Assembly (NCBI GenBank): GCA_905214795.1
Contig: CAJMNM010000039.1
Span: forward strand, 1-23,809
Direction of reading: 5' to 3'
Length of the DNA stretch: 23,809 bases
Origin: an uncultured bacterium
GTDB lineage: Bacteria; Bacteroidota; Bacteroidia; Bacteroidales; Bacteroidaceae
Numbering within the stretch: position 1 is the first letter of the stretch; each line of letters begins with the position of its first letter. Below the pieces are notes generated by a model. The model was not told the origin of the DNA. It did not search any database and was given only the letters and a program-made list of their open reading frames with translations. A program made the position numbers and the translations under genes. Positions 6,353 through 14,285 of this stretch are shown one piece after another.

Positions 6353-8875
6353 TTATCGCATATTACTAAGTTTCATTTCCAGATCTGTTTCGTCAACACA
6401 AAGGACTTCGCGTGGTTTACTGCCTTGTGCTGCGCCTACAATGCCGGCACGTTCCATTTGGTCCATTAACCGGCCTGCACGGTTGTAGCCAATCGAGAAT
6501 TTTCGTTGTATCATTGATGTAGATCCTTGTTGTGTGGCGACAATCATATGTGCGGCTTCTTCAAAAAGAGGGTCAAGATGTGTCATGTCTACATCGCCGA
6601 GGCCTCCTCCTTCGTCACCTTCCATTTCTACTTTAGGTAATTCGAATGGACCAAGGTAACTTTGCTGACGGGCAATGTATGATGCTATTCTTTCCACTTC
6701 AGGAGTGTCCACAAAGGCGCATTGTACACGTACGGGTTCGCTTCCGCTAAGGAAGAGCATATCGCCGCGTCCGATTAACTGATTGGCTCCAGGCCGATCG
6801 AGAATTGTACGGGAGTCAATCATCGCACTGACCTTAAAGGCCATACGGGCCGGGAAGTTGGCTTTAATGGTACCGGTGATGATATTAGTTGTTGGACGTT
6901 GTGTCGCGATAATCATGTGAATGCCGACAGCACGTGCCAGTTGGGCAATGCGGGCAATAGGTAATTCCACCTCTTTCCCGGCAGTCATGATAAGATCGCC
7001 AAACTCATCAATTACGACTACTATATATGGCATAAAACGGTGGCCGTTTTCGGGGTTGAGCTGGCGGTTCTTGAATTTTGCATTGTATTCTTTAATATTT
7101 CTGGCTTTGGCTTTCTTTAATAAATCATAGCGGGTATCCATTTCGCAGCATAAGCTTTTCAATGTCTGAACCACTTTGTTTACATCCGTAATGATAGGTT
7201 CGCAGTTCTCATCTGCGACTCTCGCCAGAAAATGATTTTCAATAGGGGCGTAGATACTGAACTCAACCTTTTTAGGGTCGACCATTACAAATTTCAGTTC
7301 TGCGGGATGTTTCTTATATAATAAGGATGTGATAATTGCGTTTAATCCAACAGATTTACCTTGGCCTGTGGCACCGGCCACAAGCAGGTGAGGCATTTTA
7401 GCCAAATCTACCATAAAGACTTCGTTGGTGATGGTCTTTCCTAATGCGATGGGCAGCTCGTATTCGGATTCTTGAAATTTACGGCTGTTAAGTATGCTCT
7501 CCATTGACACGATACGTGGCTTGGCATTTGGTACTTCGATACCAATTGTTCCTTTACCGGGTATCGGCGCAATGATACGTATACCTAAGGCACTTAGACT
7601 CAAAGCAATATCGTCTTCAAGGTTTCTGATTCTAGAGATACGGACACCTTTTGCCGGCGTAATCTCGTAAAGTGTAATGGTAGGACCCACTGTGGCTTTT
7701 ATGGATGAGATGCCTACACCAAAATTTTGTAGAACTTCAATAATCTGATCTTTATTTTTGTTCTGCTCCTCCATGTCTATGGGGATATTGTCGTCTGGGC
7801 GCTTATCCAAAAGGTCCAGTGTGGGATAATGATAGTTTTCTAAGTCCAGTTTCGGGTCGTACGGTTCAAGAGCTCCCTGACTGTTCTTGTCTGCAACTTC
7901 TTCTTTAATTGTCGGAACAATATCTAAATTGACATTATCTTTGTTGTCGCTTTTTGTTGTCGGTGATTGTTTTATTGGAGCATTCTTCTCTTCATCTTTT
8001 ATATCATGTGAAAGATCAAAGTCTATGGTGTGGGATGTCACTTCTGGAATTGTTTCTATCGTGTTTTCAGAAAGGGAGGTGGCAATTTCCTCTTCGTTTT
8101 TTTCGGGGATGTAGTTGTCATTACCGATGTTATTGTCATCAATTTCTTCAGTATCCTCTTCTGTAAGTCCGTCTGTATTGTTGCTTTGACGTGATTTTAT
8201 ATAATCTACAGGGTTGAGTAGTCTGCGAATCCATTTTACGGTCCTGTTGCTAAGGTAGGCCAGATAGCTTATGGCGATGAAAACCAAAAGGATAAAAGTG
8301 CCGATGGATCCGATGCTGCTGTTCAGCCATGCACAGATAAACTGCCCGTGTCCGCCGCCGGGATTGATAAAGTTCCAGTTGGGTAAATTCTCAAATATGT
8401 TTTGTAAAAAGAAAGAACCTGCTACCGAAAACCATACCGTAAGAAATGCGCAGTGTAAGAACCATTTCCACAGCTTTACCTTGTATGCTCCGGTTAATTG
8501 CATGGCGGCAACAATCATGAAAACTGTCGCAAAAATTGTCGCAAAGCCAAAGCCATGGCTGAAAAAATAATCAGCGCAATATGCGCCTAAAGCACCTGCG
8601 TAATTCATAAATCCTTCAGAGGCTCCTTGTTCCAAAAGACATTGGTCTTCGGCTCCTGTGAAAATATATGATGTATAAGCAAGCAGGGCAATAAGTGATA
8701 CAACAAGAAGTAACAGACCGGAAAAGAAGCGTACAGTTTCCATCCGGCTGAATGCCTTTTCTTCTGTTGAAGTTCCGGTTTTACTCCGGTTGTTCTTTGT
8801 GTTTTTTTTATTTTTGGAGCTTGCTATTGGATTGCCTAATTTGGTTGTTTGTACGGTAGTATCTTTTTTTATCAT
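6353..8875 (-). CDS. ftsK: DNA translocase FtsK/SpoIIIE
   Basis: An 840-residue protein. The N-terminus carries about four membrane segments (approximately 49-70, 109-130, 138-158, 188-208). A long acidic, Asn/Glu-rich linker follows (about 230-340). The motor has Walker A GATGQGKS at 501-508 and Walker B VVVIDEFGDL at 619-628, followed by IIATQRPTTNIITG. The C-terminal winged-helix gamma domain lies at about 765-835 (GSTSMIQRKFSIGYNRAGRLMDQMERAGIVG) and reads polar sequence motifs. FtsK pumps chromosome DNA through the closing septum and activates XerCD at dif. It is the first gene of a minus-strand operon with lolA and trxB, transcribed divergently from the DUF5063 gene. Confidence 0.96.
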   Translation of the reverse strand: MIKKDTTVQTTKLGNPIASSKNKKNTKNNRSKTGTSTEEKAFSRMETVRFFSGLLLLVVSLIALLAYTSYIFTGAEDQCLLEQGASEGFMNYAGALGAYCADYFFSHGFGFATIFATVFMIVAAMQLTGAYKVKLWKWFLHCAFLTVWFSVAGSFFLQNIFENLPNWNFINPGGGHGQFICAWLNSSIGSIGTFILLVFIAISYLAYLSNRTVKWIRRLLNPVDYIKSRQSNNTDGLTEEDTEEIDDNNIGNDNYIPEKNEEEIATSLSENTIETIPEVTSHTIDFDLSHDIKDEEKNAPIKQSPTTKSDNKDNVNLDIVPTIKEEVADKNSQGALEPYDPKLDLENYHYPTLDLLDKRPDDNIPIDMEEQNKNKDQIIEVLQNFGVGISSIKATVGPTITLYEITPAKGVRISRIRNLEDDIALSLSALGIRIIAPIPGKGTIGIEVPNAKPRIVSMESILNSRKFQESEYELPIALGKTITNEVFMVDLAKMPHLLVAGATGQGKSVGLNAIITSLLYKKHPAELKFVMVDPKKVEFSIYAPIENHFLARVADENCEPIITDVNKVVQTLKSLCCEMDTRYDLLKKAKARNIKEYNAKFKNRQLNPENGHRFMPYIVVVIDEFGDLIMTAGKEVELPIARIAQLARAVGIHMIIATQRPTTNIITGTIKANFPARMAFKVSAMIDSRTILDRPGANQLIGRGDMLFLSGSEPVRVQCAFVDTPEVERIASYIARQQSYLGPFELPKVEMEGDEGGGLGDVDMTHLDPLFEEAAHMIVATQQGSTSMIQRKFSIGYNRAGRLMDQMERAGIVGAAQGSKPREVLCVDETDLEMKLSNMR

Positions 8876-8902
8876 TATTTTCTTATACTCTTAAATCAAC
8901 TA

Positions 8903-8910
8903 CAAAAGTA
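8903..8910 (-). promoter_or_regulatory. Candidate -7 element for ftsK-lolA-trxB
   Basis: TACTTTTG on the minus strand (CAAAAGTA on the plus strand) matches TAnnTTTG and lies about 28 bases before the ftsK ATG. No good -33 TTTG is found at the usual distance, so the call rests on the -7 match and position. Confidence 0.5.
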
Positions 8911-8953
8911 AATGAAAAACATCAAAGTTTCTATTTTTTTGCATAATTTTTTG

Positions 8954-8961
8954 TAGCTTTG
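8954..8961 (+). promoter_or_regulatory. Candidate -7 element for the DUF5063/exonuclease/methyltransferase run
   Basis: TAGCTTTG matches TAnnTTTG; a TTTC at 8928-8931 is a weak -33 with a 22-base spacer. The predicted start near 8967 leaves only a short leader before ATG 8980 or 8989. Confidence 0.5.
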
Positions 8962-8979
8962 TAACTTTTATAAAATGAC

Positions 8980-9558
8980 ATGTTTTCTATGAGCGATAAT
9001 AAAGAATCAAATGGGATTGTGTATTTACGCAATACAGTGGAATTTGTAACTGTTGCTGCTGAATTTTGTGCCTATATTGAGCAGTCTGAAGGGCGTAAAC
9101 GCCGTGATTTTGTCAGTACTGTACTTAAACTTTTGCCGTTGCTGTATTTAAAAGCATCTTTGCTTGAAAAAATAGAAGGAGAAGAGGACTTCTTTCCAGA
9201 GGATTTTGTGACTGAGCACGATTATGAGTTTATTCGGTTGACATTATCTTCTGTGATGGAGGAACATGACGATTATCTTGATTTAGCCAATGATGAAGTG
9301 CGATTTAGTGATGAGTCTGTGGTTAAAAATATATCAGAGGATCTTGCTGATATTTATCAGTCTGTAAAAAACTTTGTTGAAACATATCGTCTTGGCCTGG
9401 AAGCAAATATGATTGAGGCTATAGCGGCTGTAGTTGAGCAGTTTGAATTGTATTGGGGACAAACATTAGTTAATGTGATGCGTGCGTTGCATCGTGTTAA
9501 ATATGCGCCGTTAAGTCATGATGAAGAAGAGAACGATAATTTAGACGAGCTGGAGTAG
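8980..9558 (+). CDS. DUF5063 family protein
   Basis: A 192-residue acidic, mainly helical cytoplasmic protein without signal peptide or membrane segment. The N-terminal portion (VEFVTVAAEFCAYIEQSEGRKRRDFVSTVLKLLPLLYLKASLLE, about 17-60) matches what I know of DUF5063, a Bacteroidota family of unknown function. The C-terminus is very acidic (HDEEENDNLDELE). Two starts are possible, ATG 8980 or the third in-frame codon later, ATG 8989; the second (MSDNKESN) gives a slightly more usual leader length. It is followed 25 bases later by a DEDDy exonuclease, a pairing I recall in Bacteroidales that suggests, but does not prove, a nucleic-acid-related role. Confidence 0.75.
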   Translation: MFSMSDNKESNGIVYLRNTVEFVTVAAEFCAYIEQSEGRKRRDFVSTVLKLLPLLYLKASLLEKIEGEEDFFPEDFVTEHDYEFIRLTLSSVMEEHDDYLDLANDEVRFSDESVVKNISEDLADIYQSVKNFVETYRLGLEANMIEAIAAVVEQFELYWGQTLVNVMRALHRVKYAPLSHDEEENDNLDELE

Positions 9559-9583
9559 ATGTTGAATTGTTGAAGGGGGGGAT

Positions 9584-10222
9584 ATGAGAGTACTTTATAA
9601 TAAAATAGATAAGAAAGATATCCAGACATTGCCTCGCGTATTGTTTGAAGGCCGTATTTTTGTCTTGCAGTCAGAATCTGAGGCGCAACGAGCAGTAGCT
9701 TATCTTAAAGGGTTTCCGGTGTTGGGTATTGATACAGAAACCCGTCCGTCTTTTCGTAAAGGACAGACTAATAAGGTCGCATTGTTACAGATTTCAACAG
9801 ACGACACTTGTTTCCTGTTCCGGTTAAACAGGATGGGATTGCCGCCAGCTGTGATTCAGCTTCTGGAAGAGCCTTCGGTTGTTAAGGTCGGTTTGTCTTT
9901 GCATGATGATATAGCATCGTTGCGTAGGCGGGGCGATTTTGAGCCTCAGGCTTTTGTTGAGTTGCAGGAGGCTGTCAGAAGCATCGGTATTGAAGATAAA
10001 AGTTTGCAGAAATTGTATGCTAATTTTTTCGGCCAGAAAATATCTAAGGGACAACAACTGACAAATTGGGAGGCTGATGCCCTGACTGAGAATCAACAAA
10101 GATATGCGGCTACTGATGCTTGGGCCTGTGTGAAAATTTTCAGAGAATTAGAGCTGTTGAAGCGCACAAACGATTATGAATTGCAGATTGTGCCCGAGGA
10201 GACTGTGGTTACTGAATCCTGA
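9584..10222 (+). CDS. DEDDy 3'-5' exonuclease domain protein (RNase D-like)
   Basis: A 212-residue single-domain exonuclease. Exo I GIDTET is at 48-53 (D50, E52), Exo II VGLSLHDDIASL at 102-113 (D108 or D109), and Exo III YAATDAWA at 174-181 (Y174, D178), the two-metal catalytic set of the DEDDy superfamily. It lacks the HRDC domain of full RNase D, so it resembles the short WRN-exonuclease-like or RNase D-like proteins of Bacteroidota. The substrate (DNA or RNA) cannot be told from sequence. The start is preceded by AAGGGGGGGAT, a strong purine-rich ribosome-binding region unusual for this genome. Confidence 0.9.
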   Translation: MRVLYNKIDKKDIQTLPRVLFEGRIFVLQSESEAQRAVAYLKGFPVLGIDTETRPSFRKGQTNKVALLQISTDDTCFLFRLNRMGLPPAVIQLLEEPSVVKVGLSLHDDIASLRRRGDFEPQAFVELQEAVRSIGIEDKSLQKLYANFFGQKISKGQQLTNWEADALTENQQRYAATDAWACVKIFRELELLKRTNDYELQIVPEETVVTES

Positions 10223-10260
10223 CAAGATGTTATAACTTTAATTTTATTTTATATTGCAAT

Positions 10261-11442
10261 ATGTATAAGAATTTATATCTGAAGAGAGGAAAAGAAGAGA
10301 GTCTTAAACGTTTTCATCCCTGGATATTTTCGGGCGCGGTGCAAAAGATTGAAGGAGAGCCGGAAGAAGGTGAAGTGGTACGTGTCCTTACATCCGAAGG
10401 GCAGTTTATCGCGGTCGGACAATGGCAGATTGGTTCAATAGCTGTCAGAGTGATGAGTTTTGAAGACGAACCGATAGATGCCGGATTCTGGAGAAAGCGT
10501 ATTAAGATTGCTTACGAATTACGTCGTGCGATAGGTGTTGCCGGACGCGAAGACAATGATACCTATCGTTTGATTCATGGCGAGGGAGATTTCCTTCCCG
10601 GACTGATTATAGATGTTTATGGTAAAACAGCGGTGATGCAAGCCCATAGCGTGGGTATGCACGTAAACAGAATGGATGTGGCTCGGGCTGTTGTTGATAT
10701 GTCAGGAGGAGCTATTGAGAATGTATATTATAAAAGTGAGACAACATTGCCTTTCAAGGCCGATCTCGGACAGGAAAACGGATTTATAATTGGTGGCAGT
10801 CAGGTTAATATAGCAGAGGAAAACGGTCTTAAATTTTATATAGACTGGCTTAAGGGACAAAAGACAGGTTTTTTTGTTGATCAACGGGAAAACAGAGCCT
10901 TGTTGGAGCATTATGCAAAAGGTCGGGCCGTATTAAACATGTTCTGCTATACCGGTGGCTTTAGTGTATATGCCATGAGAGGCGGAGCTAAACTGGTACA
11001 TTCTGTAGACAGTTCAGCCAAAGCCATAGATTTGACAAATAGAAACATCGAGTTGAATTTTCCCGGCGATGAACGTCATAAGGCTTATGCTGAGGATGCC
11101 TTTAAATATCTTGATGCCATGGGAGGTGATTATGATTTGATAATTCTTGATCCTCCTGCTTTCGCAAAACATAAAGAGGCTTTGCGTCAAGCTCTTAAGG
11201 GATATACAAGATTAAATGCTAAGGCTTTCGAGAAAATCAAACATGGTGGTATCTTATTTACCTTTAGTTGTTCGCAAGTAGTAAGTAAGGAACATTTCCG
11301 GATGGCTGTTTTTACGGCTGCGGCTCAGAGCGGTCGTCGTGTTCGTATTTTGCATCAACTTCACCAGCCGGCAGATCATCCTATTAATATTTATCATCCT
11401 GAAGGAGAATATTTGAAGGGTTTGGTACTTTACGTAGAATAA
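10261..11442 (+). CDS. rlmI: Class I SAM-dependent 23S rRNA (cytosine-C5) methyltransferase, RlmI-like
   Basis: A 393-residue protein with an N-terminal PUA RNA-binding domain (about 1-75) and a central region with DTYRLIHGEGDFLPGLIIDVYG (100-121). A Rossmann methyltransferase follows: FVDQREN 205-211, SAM-binding MFCYTGGFS 227-235, motif IV DPPAFAK 297-303, and SCSQ 336-339, where C337 is the expected catalytic cysteine. This is the RlmI family, which methylates C1962 of E. coli 23S rRNA; the exact target here is inferred. It is the last gene of the run from 8980, 38 bases after the exonuclease. Confidence 0.85.
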   Translation: MYKNLYLKRGKEESLKRFHPWIFSGAVQKIEGEPEEGEVVRVLTSEGQFIAVGQWQIGSIAVRVMSFEDEPIDAGFWRKRIKIAYELRRAIGVAGREDNDTYRLIHGEGDFLPGLIIDVYGKTAVMQAHSVGMHVNRMDVARAVVDMSGGAIENVYYKSETTLPFKADLGQENGFIIGGSQVNIAEENGLKFYIDWLKGQKTGFFVDQRENRALLEHYAKGRAVLNMFCYTGGFSVYAMRGGAKLVHSVDSSAKAIDLTNRNIELNFPGDERHKAYAEDAFKYLDAMGGDYDLIILDPPAFAKHKEALRQALKGYTRLNAKAFEKIKHGGILFTFSCSQVVSKEHFRMAVFTAAAQSGRRVRILHQLHQPADHPINIYHPEGEYLKGLVLYVE

Positions 11443-11451
11443 AAAGGTGTG

Positions 11452-11476
11452 AATTATGTTAAAAAACATAATTTTG
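11452..11476 (+). terminator. Weak candidate terminator after the RlmI-like gene
   Basis: A 9-bp AT-rich stem AATTATGTT / AACATAATT (11452-11460 with 11465-11473) and an AAAA loop, followed by a short T run. The stem is perfect but contains a single G-C pair, so efficiency is doubtful. Confidence 0.35.
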
Positions 11477-11487
11477 TAGTTAAAATC

Positions 11488-11518
11488 CTTGCAGTATAAA
11501 ATAAAAACCGTACCTTTG
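11488..11518 (+). promoter_or_regulatory. Promoter for a short intergenic transcript
   Basis: CTTG at 11488-11491 (3/4 match to TTTG), 19-base spacer, and TACCTTTG at 11511-11518, a full match to TAnnTTTG. The start is expected near 11524. No gene follows within 1.4 kb, only the short transcript ending at 11593. Confidence 0.7.
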
Positions 11519-11523
11519 TATCG

Positions 11524-11593
11524 TGTTTTTCATGGTATTAGATTTAAGGTTAATAAAAGATTGGTTGTCGAGATGACAACCTTCTTTTTTTTT
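11524..11593 (+). ncRNA. Candidate small RNA / leader of about 70 nt
   Basis: The interval is bounded by a good promoter (11488-11518) and an intrinsic terminator: stem GGTTGTC / GACAACC (11563-11569 with 11575-11581), loop GAGAT, then TTC plus nine T residues to 11593. The internal segment CATGGTATTAGATTTAAGG resembles a recurrent Bacteroidales intergenic element that I recall from memory and cannot verify here. It also contains a 14-codon ORF whose stop lies inside the hairpin, so it could be a leader peptide and attenuator rather than a trans-acting RNA. The 5' end is estimated. Confidence 0.55.
11532..11576 (+). CDS. Possible 14-residue leader peptide inside the small transcript
   Basis: ATG at 11532 opens MVLDLRLIKDWLSR and stops at TGA 11574-11576, between the two arms of the terminator hairpin. 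Leu is frequent (4 of 14). The stop position inside the hairpin is what a leader peptide controlling termination would show, but nothing regulated lies downstream, no ribosome-binding site is evident, and chance is possible. Confidence 0.25.
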   Translation: MVLDLRLIKDWLSR

Positions 11594-12112
11594 ATACCGT
11601 TGAACTCTGTTTTGTATGATATCTAAATAGAAAGATAGATATTAACCGGCAGGGCTCAATGGTTTTTTATTCATATTATGAATGTTTATAAACAGGGTAA
11701 GCAAAGTGGTTAATCCATGAAAAAGATAAGCTGTAAAGATAATCAATGTTTTTGCTGTAATGGAGAATTCGTATTGTAAAGATATGTGTAATCTCTGCTT
11801 TATGTGGCTTGAAGTCTTCTTTTTTTAAGGAAAAGAAGAATAAACGGTTTCTACCTTGATGCTGCCTGTCGGGTGGGATTTGTAACAAAGGTTTGATTTT
11901 ATTTTTACGGTTGTAAACTTGATGTATGGTGATGTATTATTGCCTAAAAAAATAAAAAAATTTTGGTTTTATAACCGTTTATGAATTCTGTTATCAATGA
12001 CAGATGTATAGATTGTTTTGTAAATTATTGACTGTTAATCTGTTATGTAATTGTGGATTTCGAGTTCTCTTCGTTTTTTTTCGGTTTGGTGTTTGGTTGG
12101 TTTAAAGTGGGG

Positions 12113-12249
12113 ACGGTTTTGATTTTTTTGTGTACGGTTATGAATTTCATTCCATACGGTTACGAATTTTTTTCTGCACGGTTACGGCTTGCTTCATAAC
12201 CGTACAGAAACAATTTTTGATACGGTTACGGAATTTTTCGTAACCGTAT
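12113..12249. repeat. Phased array of direct and inverted ACGGTTAYG repeats
   Basis: Direct copies start at 12113 (degenerate, ACGGTTTTG), 12134 (ACGGTTATG), 12156, 12178 and 12222 (all ACGGTTACG); the steps are 21, 22, 22 and 44 bases. Inverted copies lie at 12195-12203 (CATAACCGT) and 12239-12247 (CGTAACCGT). Copies 12178 and 12222 are each followed after 8 bases by an inverted copy. This gives two palindromes, 12171-12210 (16 positions per arm, two mismatches) and 12220-12249 (11-bp perfect arms). The flank after the direct copies is often GAATTT. It could be an operator array, an iteron-like set or a structured RNA; there is no recombinase or replication gene beside it. Confidence 0.85.
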
Positions 12250-12321
12250 GTAATTTTAATGGTATCGGCCACAATTGAGCCTAACGGTAATTTATGTTGA
12301 CATATTTGTCTCGGGTAAAAA

Positions 12322-12516
12322 TCAAATGCAGGATAGAAATAGGAAAGGAAATATGTTTTTCTGATTCTTTTTTACTTGAAAATCTGCAAAAACAGGTATT
12401 GATGATGATTGTTTTGTGAAAACGCTCTCCAAAAATTGTGTTTTTAATGAGGCAGGATGAAGATAGTTTGGAAAATCCCCCAAAATGGCTTTGATGAAAG
12501 TGACATTAAGTTGCAT
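12322..12516 (-). CDS. Doubtful small ORF behind a minus-strand -7 element
   Basis: A 64-codon ORF starting MQLNVTFIKAILGDFPNY, which I do not recognise. It is listed only because TACTTTTG (12542-12535 on the minus strand, matching TAnnTTTG) lies 18 bases before its ATG. No -33 TTTG is at the proper distance, and the composition is typical of AT-rich noncoding DNA. More likely noncoding than a gene. Confidence 0.15.
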   Translation of the reverse strand: MQLNVTFIKAILGDFPNYLHPASLKTQFLESVFTKQSSSIPVFADFQVKKNQKNIFPFLFLSCI

Positions 12517-12842
12517 AATTGTAGCTTAAAATTGCAAAAGTATGGATAAGTGTTTGTAATTCTTTAAATGTATTGGAAAATAAGATGATTTTTCTGGCTT
12601 TGTGACTTTTGGAAAAATCTCAAGATGTTAATGAGAAAATATAAAAAATAAGCTGATTCAGGTGCTTTTTTTATGATTTGTGCTACAAAATCCCGAAAAA
12701 GTGCAATTTCTTTGTAAGGTGACTGATTTTAAAGAAGTCATAATCTGTTACTTTGTTTTAGATTGTATGATGTAAAGATATATGCCTATACGTTGGTTAA
12801 AGACATCAATAACATTTTCATTGACTGGTTGTTTTTTTGCCG

Positions 12843-12906
12843 TTATCAGTCCTTGCTGTCTTTTATCAGTCTGTCGGGTTTTATTTTTGTTCTGTCAGGT
12901 TTTTAT
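12843..12906 (+). repeat. Short direct repeats upstream of the nucleoside-transporter promoter
   Basis: TTATCAGTC occurs at 12843-12851 and 12863-12871 (20-base step). TCTGTCRGGTTTT occurs at 12870-12882 and 12891-12903 (21-base step). Both sets lie roughly 45-110 bases before the -7 element at 12951, on about the same helical face, as regulator sites often do. Confidence 0.45.
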
Positions 12907-12950
12907 CGTCAAAAGTAAAATGTCAAAGGTGTAGAGTCAGAAAAGTTTTT

Positions 12951-12958
12951 TATATTTG
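12951..12958 (+). promoter_or_regulatory. Candidate -7 element of the 13002-21264 operon
   Basis: TATATTTG matches TAnnTTTG, about 44 bases before the first gene. The -33 position has no TTTG, consistent with a promoter that needs an activator or is weak. Confidence 0.5.
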
Positions 12959-13001
12959 CATTGAAATAATGAAGGGATGAAACAGGTCCTGCTTATATGA
13001 G

Positions 13002-14285
13002 ATGATGAATTTAAAGACAAGGCTGATAATCATGAACTTCCTTGAGTTCGCTGTATGGGGGGCATATCTGACTTCCATGGGGAGTTATATCGCTTCTATC
13101 GGTTATGCCCGCAACATTGCCTGGTTCTATTCAGTACAGGGGTTTGTCTCTCTTTGTATGCCAGCTTTGATGGGGATTATTGCAGACAGATGGATTCCGG
13201 CACAGCGTCTGTTGAGTCTGTGTCATTTCCTTGCCGGAATATTTATGACTCTGACCGGGTTTTACGGACTTTTAATGGGGGAAAGTGTAGAAATAAGCAT
13301 TTTTTTCTTGTGTTATACATTGGGAGTGGTCTTTTTCATGCCAACCCTTTCGTTGGCCAATGCCGTGGCTTATTCTGCTCTTGATGGTGCTCGTATGGAT
13401 ACGGTGAAGACTTTCACGTCTGTAAGAATGTATGGTACAATCGGATTTATTTGTGCCATGTGGGCTGTTGATCTTATGGGGCTTCAGCGTTCTGCTTTGC
13501 AATTTTCTTTTGCCGGGATGCTCGCTTTGCTTTTATCAGCTTACGCGTTGACTTTACCGTCCTGTCCGACAAATCGTGCATCATCTAAACGAAGTTTTTC
13601 GGATGCTTTTGGTTTGCGTGCTTTTGCACTGTTCCGTCAGCGTCGTATGGCTGTGTTTTTTGTATTTTCTGTTCTTGTAGGTATTTGTTTGCAGATAACG
13701 AATGGTTTTGCCAGCCCTTATTTGTTTTCATTCGGCAAAATGCCAGAGTTTGCGGATGCTTTTGGGGTACGTCATGCCAATATTTTAATATCCATATCTC
13801 AATTCAGTGAAACATTCTGTATTTTGCTTATACCTTATTTTTTGAACCGTTTTGGTATTAAACGTGTAATCCTGATAGCTATTTCCGCCTGGGCTCTTAG
13901 GTTCGCTTTCTTTGCTGTGGGTAATCCTGGAAACGGCGTATGGTTGTTTGTCTTGTCAATGCTTATGTATGGTGTGGCTTTCGATTTTTTCAATATTGCA
14001 GGCTCTTTGTTTGTCAATAAGGAAGCTGATGTGAGCGTGCGCAGCAGTGCCCAAGGATTATTCCTCATGATGACAAGCGGCTTGGGAACAACCATCGGAA
14101 CACTGACTGCTCAAGCTATAATTAACAGTCATGTATACAATCTGCCGTCTGGCACTTCGCCGCGTGTAGTGATGAGCGGGTGGGCTGACAGCTGGATGAT
14201 TTTTGCTTGTTATGCATTGACTGTCGGTCTTTTGTTCGCATTGTGTTTTAAGGAAAAGAACGAATGTAAAATTGAAACGGTATGA
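13002..14285 (+). CDS. NupG-type nucleoside:H+ symporter (MFS)
   Basis: A 427-residue polytopic inner-membrane protein with about 12 hydrophobic segments. The N-terminus (MNLKTRLIIMNFLEFAVWGAYLTSMGSYI) and the following SLCMPALMGIIADRWIPAQRLL segment match the Nuc_H_symport family, which includes NupG and XapB and takes up nucleosides with protons. Two adjacent ATGs (13002 and 13005) are possible starts. A seven-codon ORF (ATG 12977, MKQVLLI) ends one base before the start and has a GAAGGGA ribosome site, so translational coupling is possible. The stop overlaps the next ATG (ATGA). First gene of the long + strand operon. Confidence 0.88.
   Translation: MMNLKTRLIIMNFLEFAVWGAYLTSMGSYIASIGYARNIAWFYSVQGFVSLCMPALMGIIADRWIPAQRLLSLCHFLAGIFMTLTGFYGLLMGESVEISIFFLCYTLGVVFFMPTLSLANAVAYSALDGARMDTVKTFTSVRMYGTIGFICAMWAVDLMGLQRSALQFSFAGMLALLLSAYALTLPSCPTNRASSKRSFSDAFGLRAFALFRQRRMAVFFVFSVLVGICLQITNGFASPYLFSFGKMPEFADAFGVRHANILISISQFSETFCILLIPYFLNRFGIKRVILIAISAWALRFAFFAVGNPGNGVWLFVLSMLMYGVAFDFFNIAGSLFVNKEADVSVRSSAQGLFLMMTSGLGTTIGTLTAQAIINSHVYNLPSGTSPRVVMSGWADSWMIFACYALTVGLLFALCFKEKNECKIETV

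Larger units (their letters stand above)
11594..13001. other. Long AT-rich stretch without a convincing gene
   Basis: About 1.4 kb between the small-transcript terminator and the nucleoside transporter. Only ORFs of up to about 70 codons occur, with low-complexity or unrecognisable translations. What it does hold is the ACGGTTAYG array (12113-12249), a possible minus-strand promoter with a 64-codon ORF (12542-12322), 20-21 bp repeats at 12843-12906 and the promoter at 12951. I see no tRNA, IS remnant or DnaA-box cluster. Confidence 0.6.

Noticed and set aside
8271..8570. 99-codon plus-strand ORF opposite ftsK
   Set aside because: Antisense shadow of the FtsK membrane segments; no separate promoter or conserved motif.
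11676..11888. 70-codon minus-strand ORF in the gene-free region
   Set aside because: Composition is that of AT-rich noncoding DNA, no promoter element precedes it and no family is recognised.
12113..12249. CRISPR array
   Set aside because: The repeat core is only 9 bases, spacers are not unique fixed-length inserts, orientation alternates and no cas gene is nearby.
12171..12249. Invertible (phase-variable) promoter bounded by inverted repeats
   Set aside because: Each inverted pair encloses only 8 bases, no invertase is adjacent and no promoter lies between the repeats.
11594..13001. Replication origin
   Set aside because: The region is AT-rich and carries repeats, but I see no DnaA-box cluster and none of the usual origin-neighbour genes.
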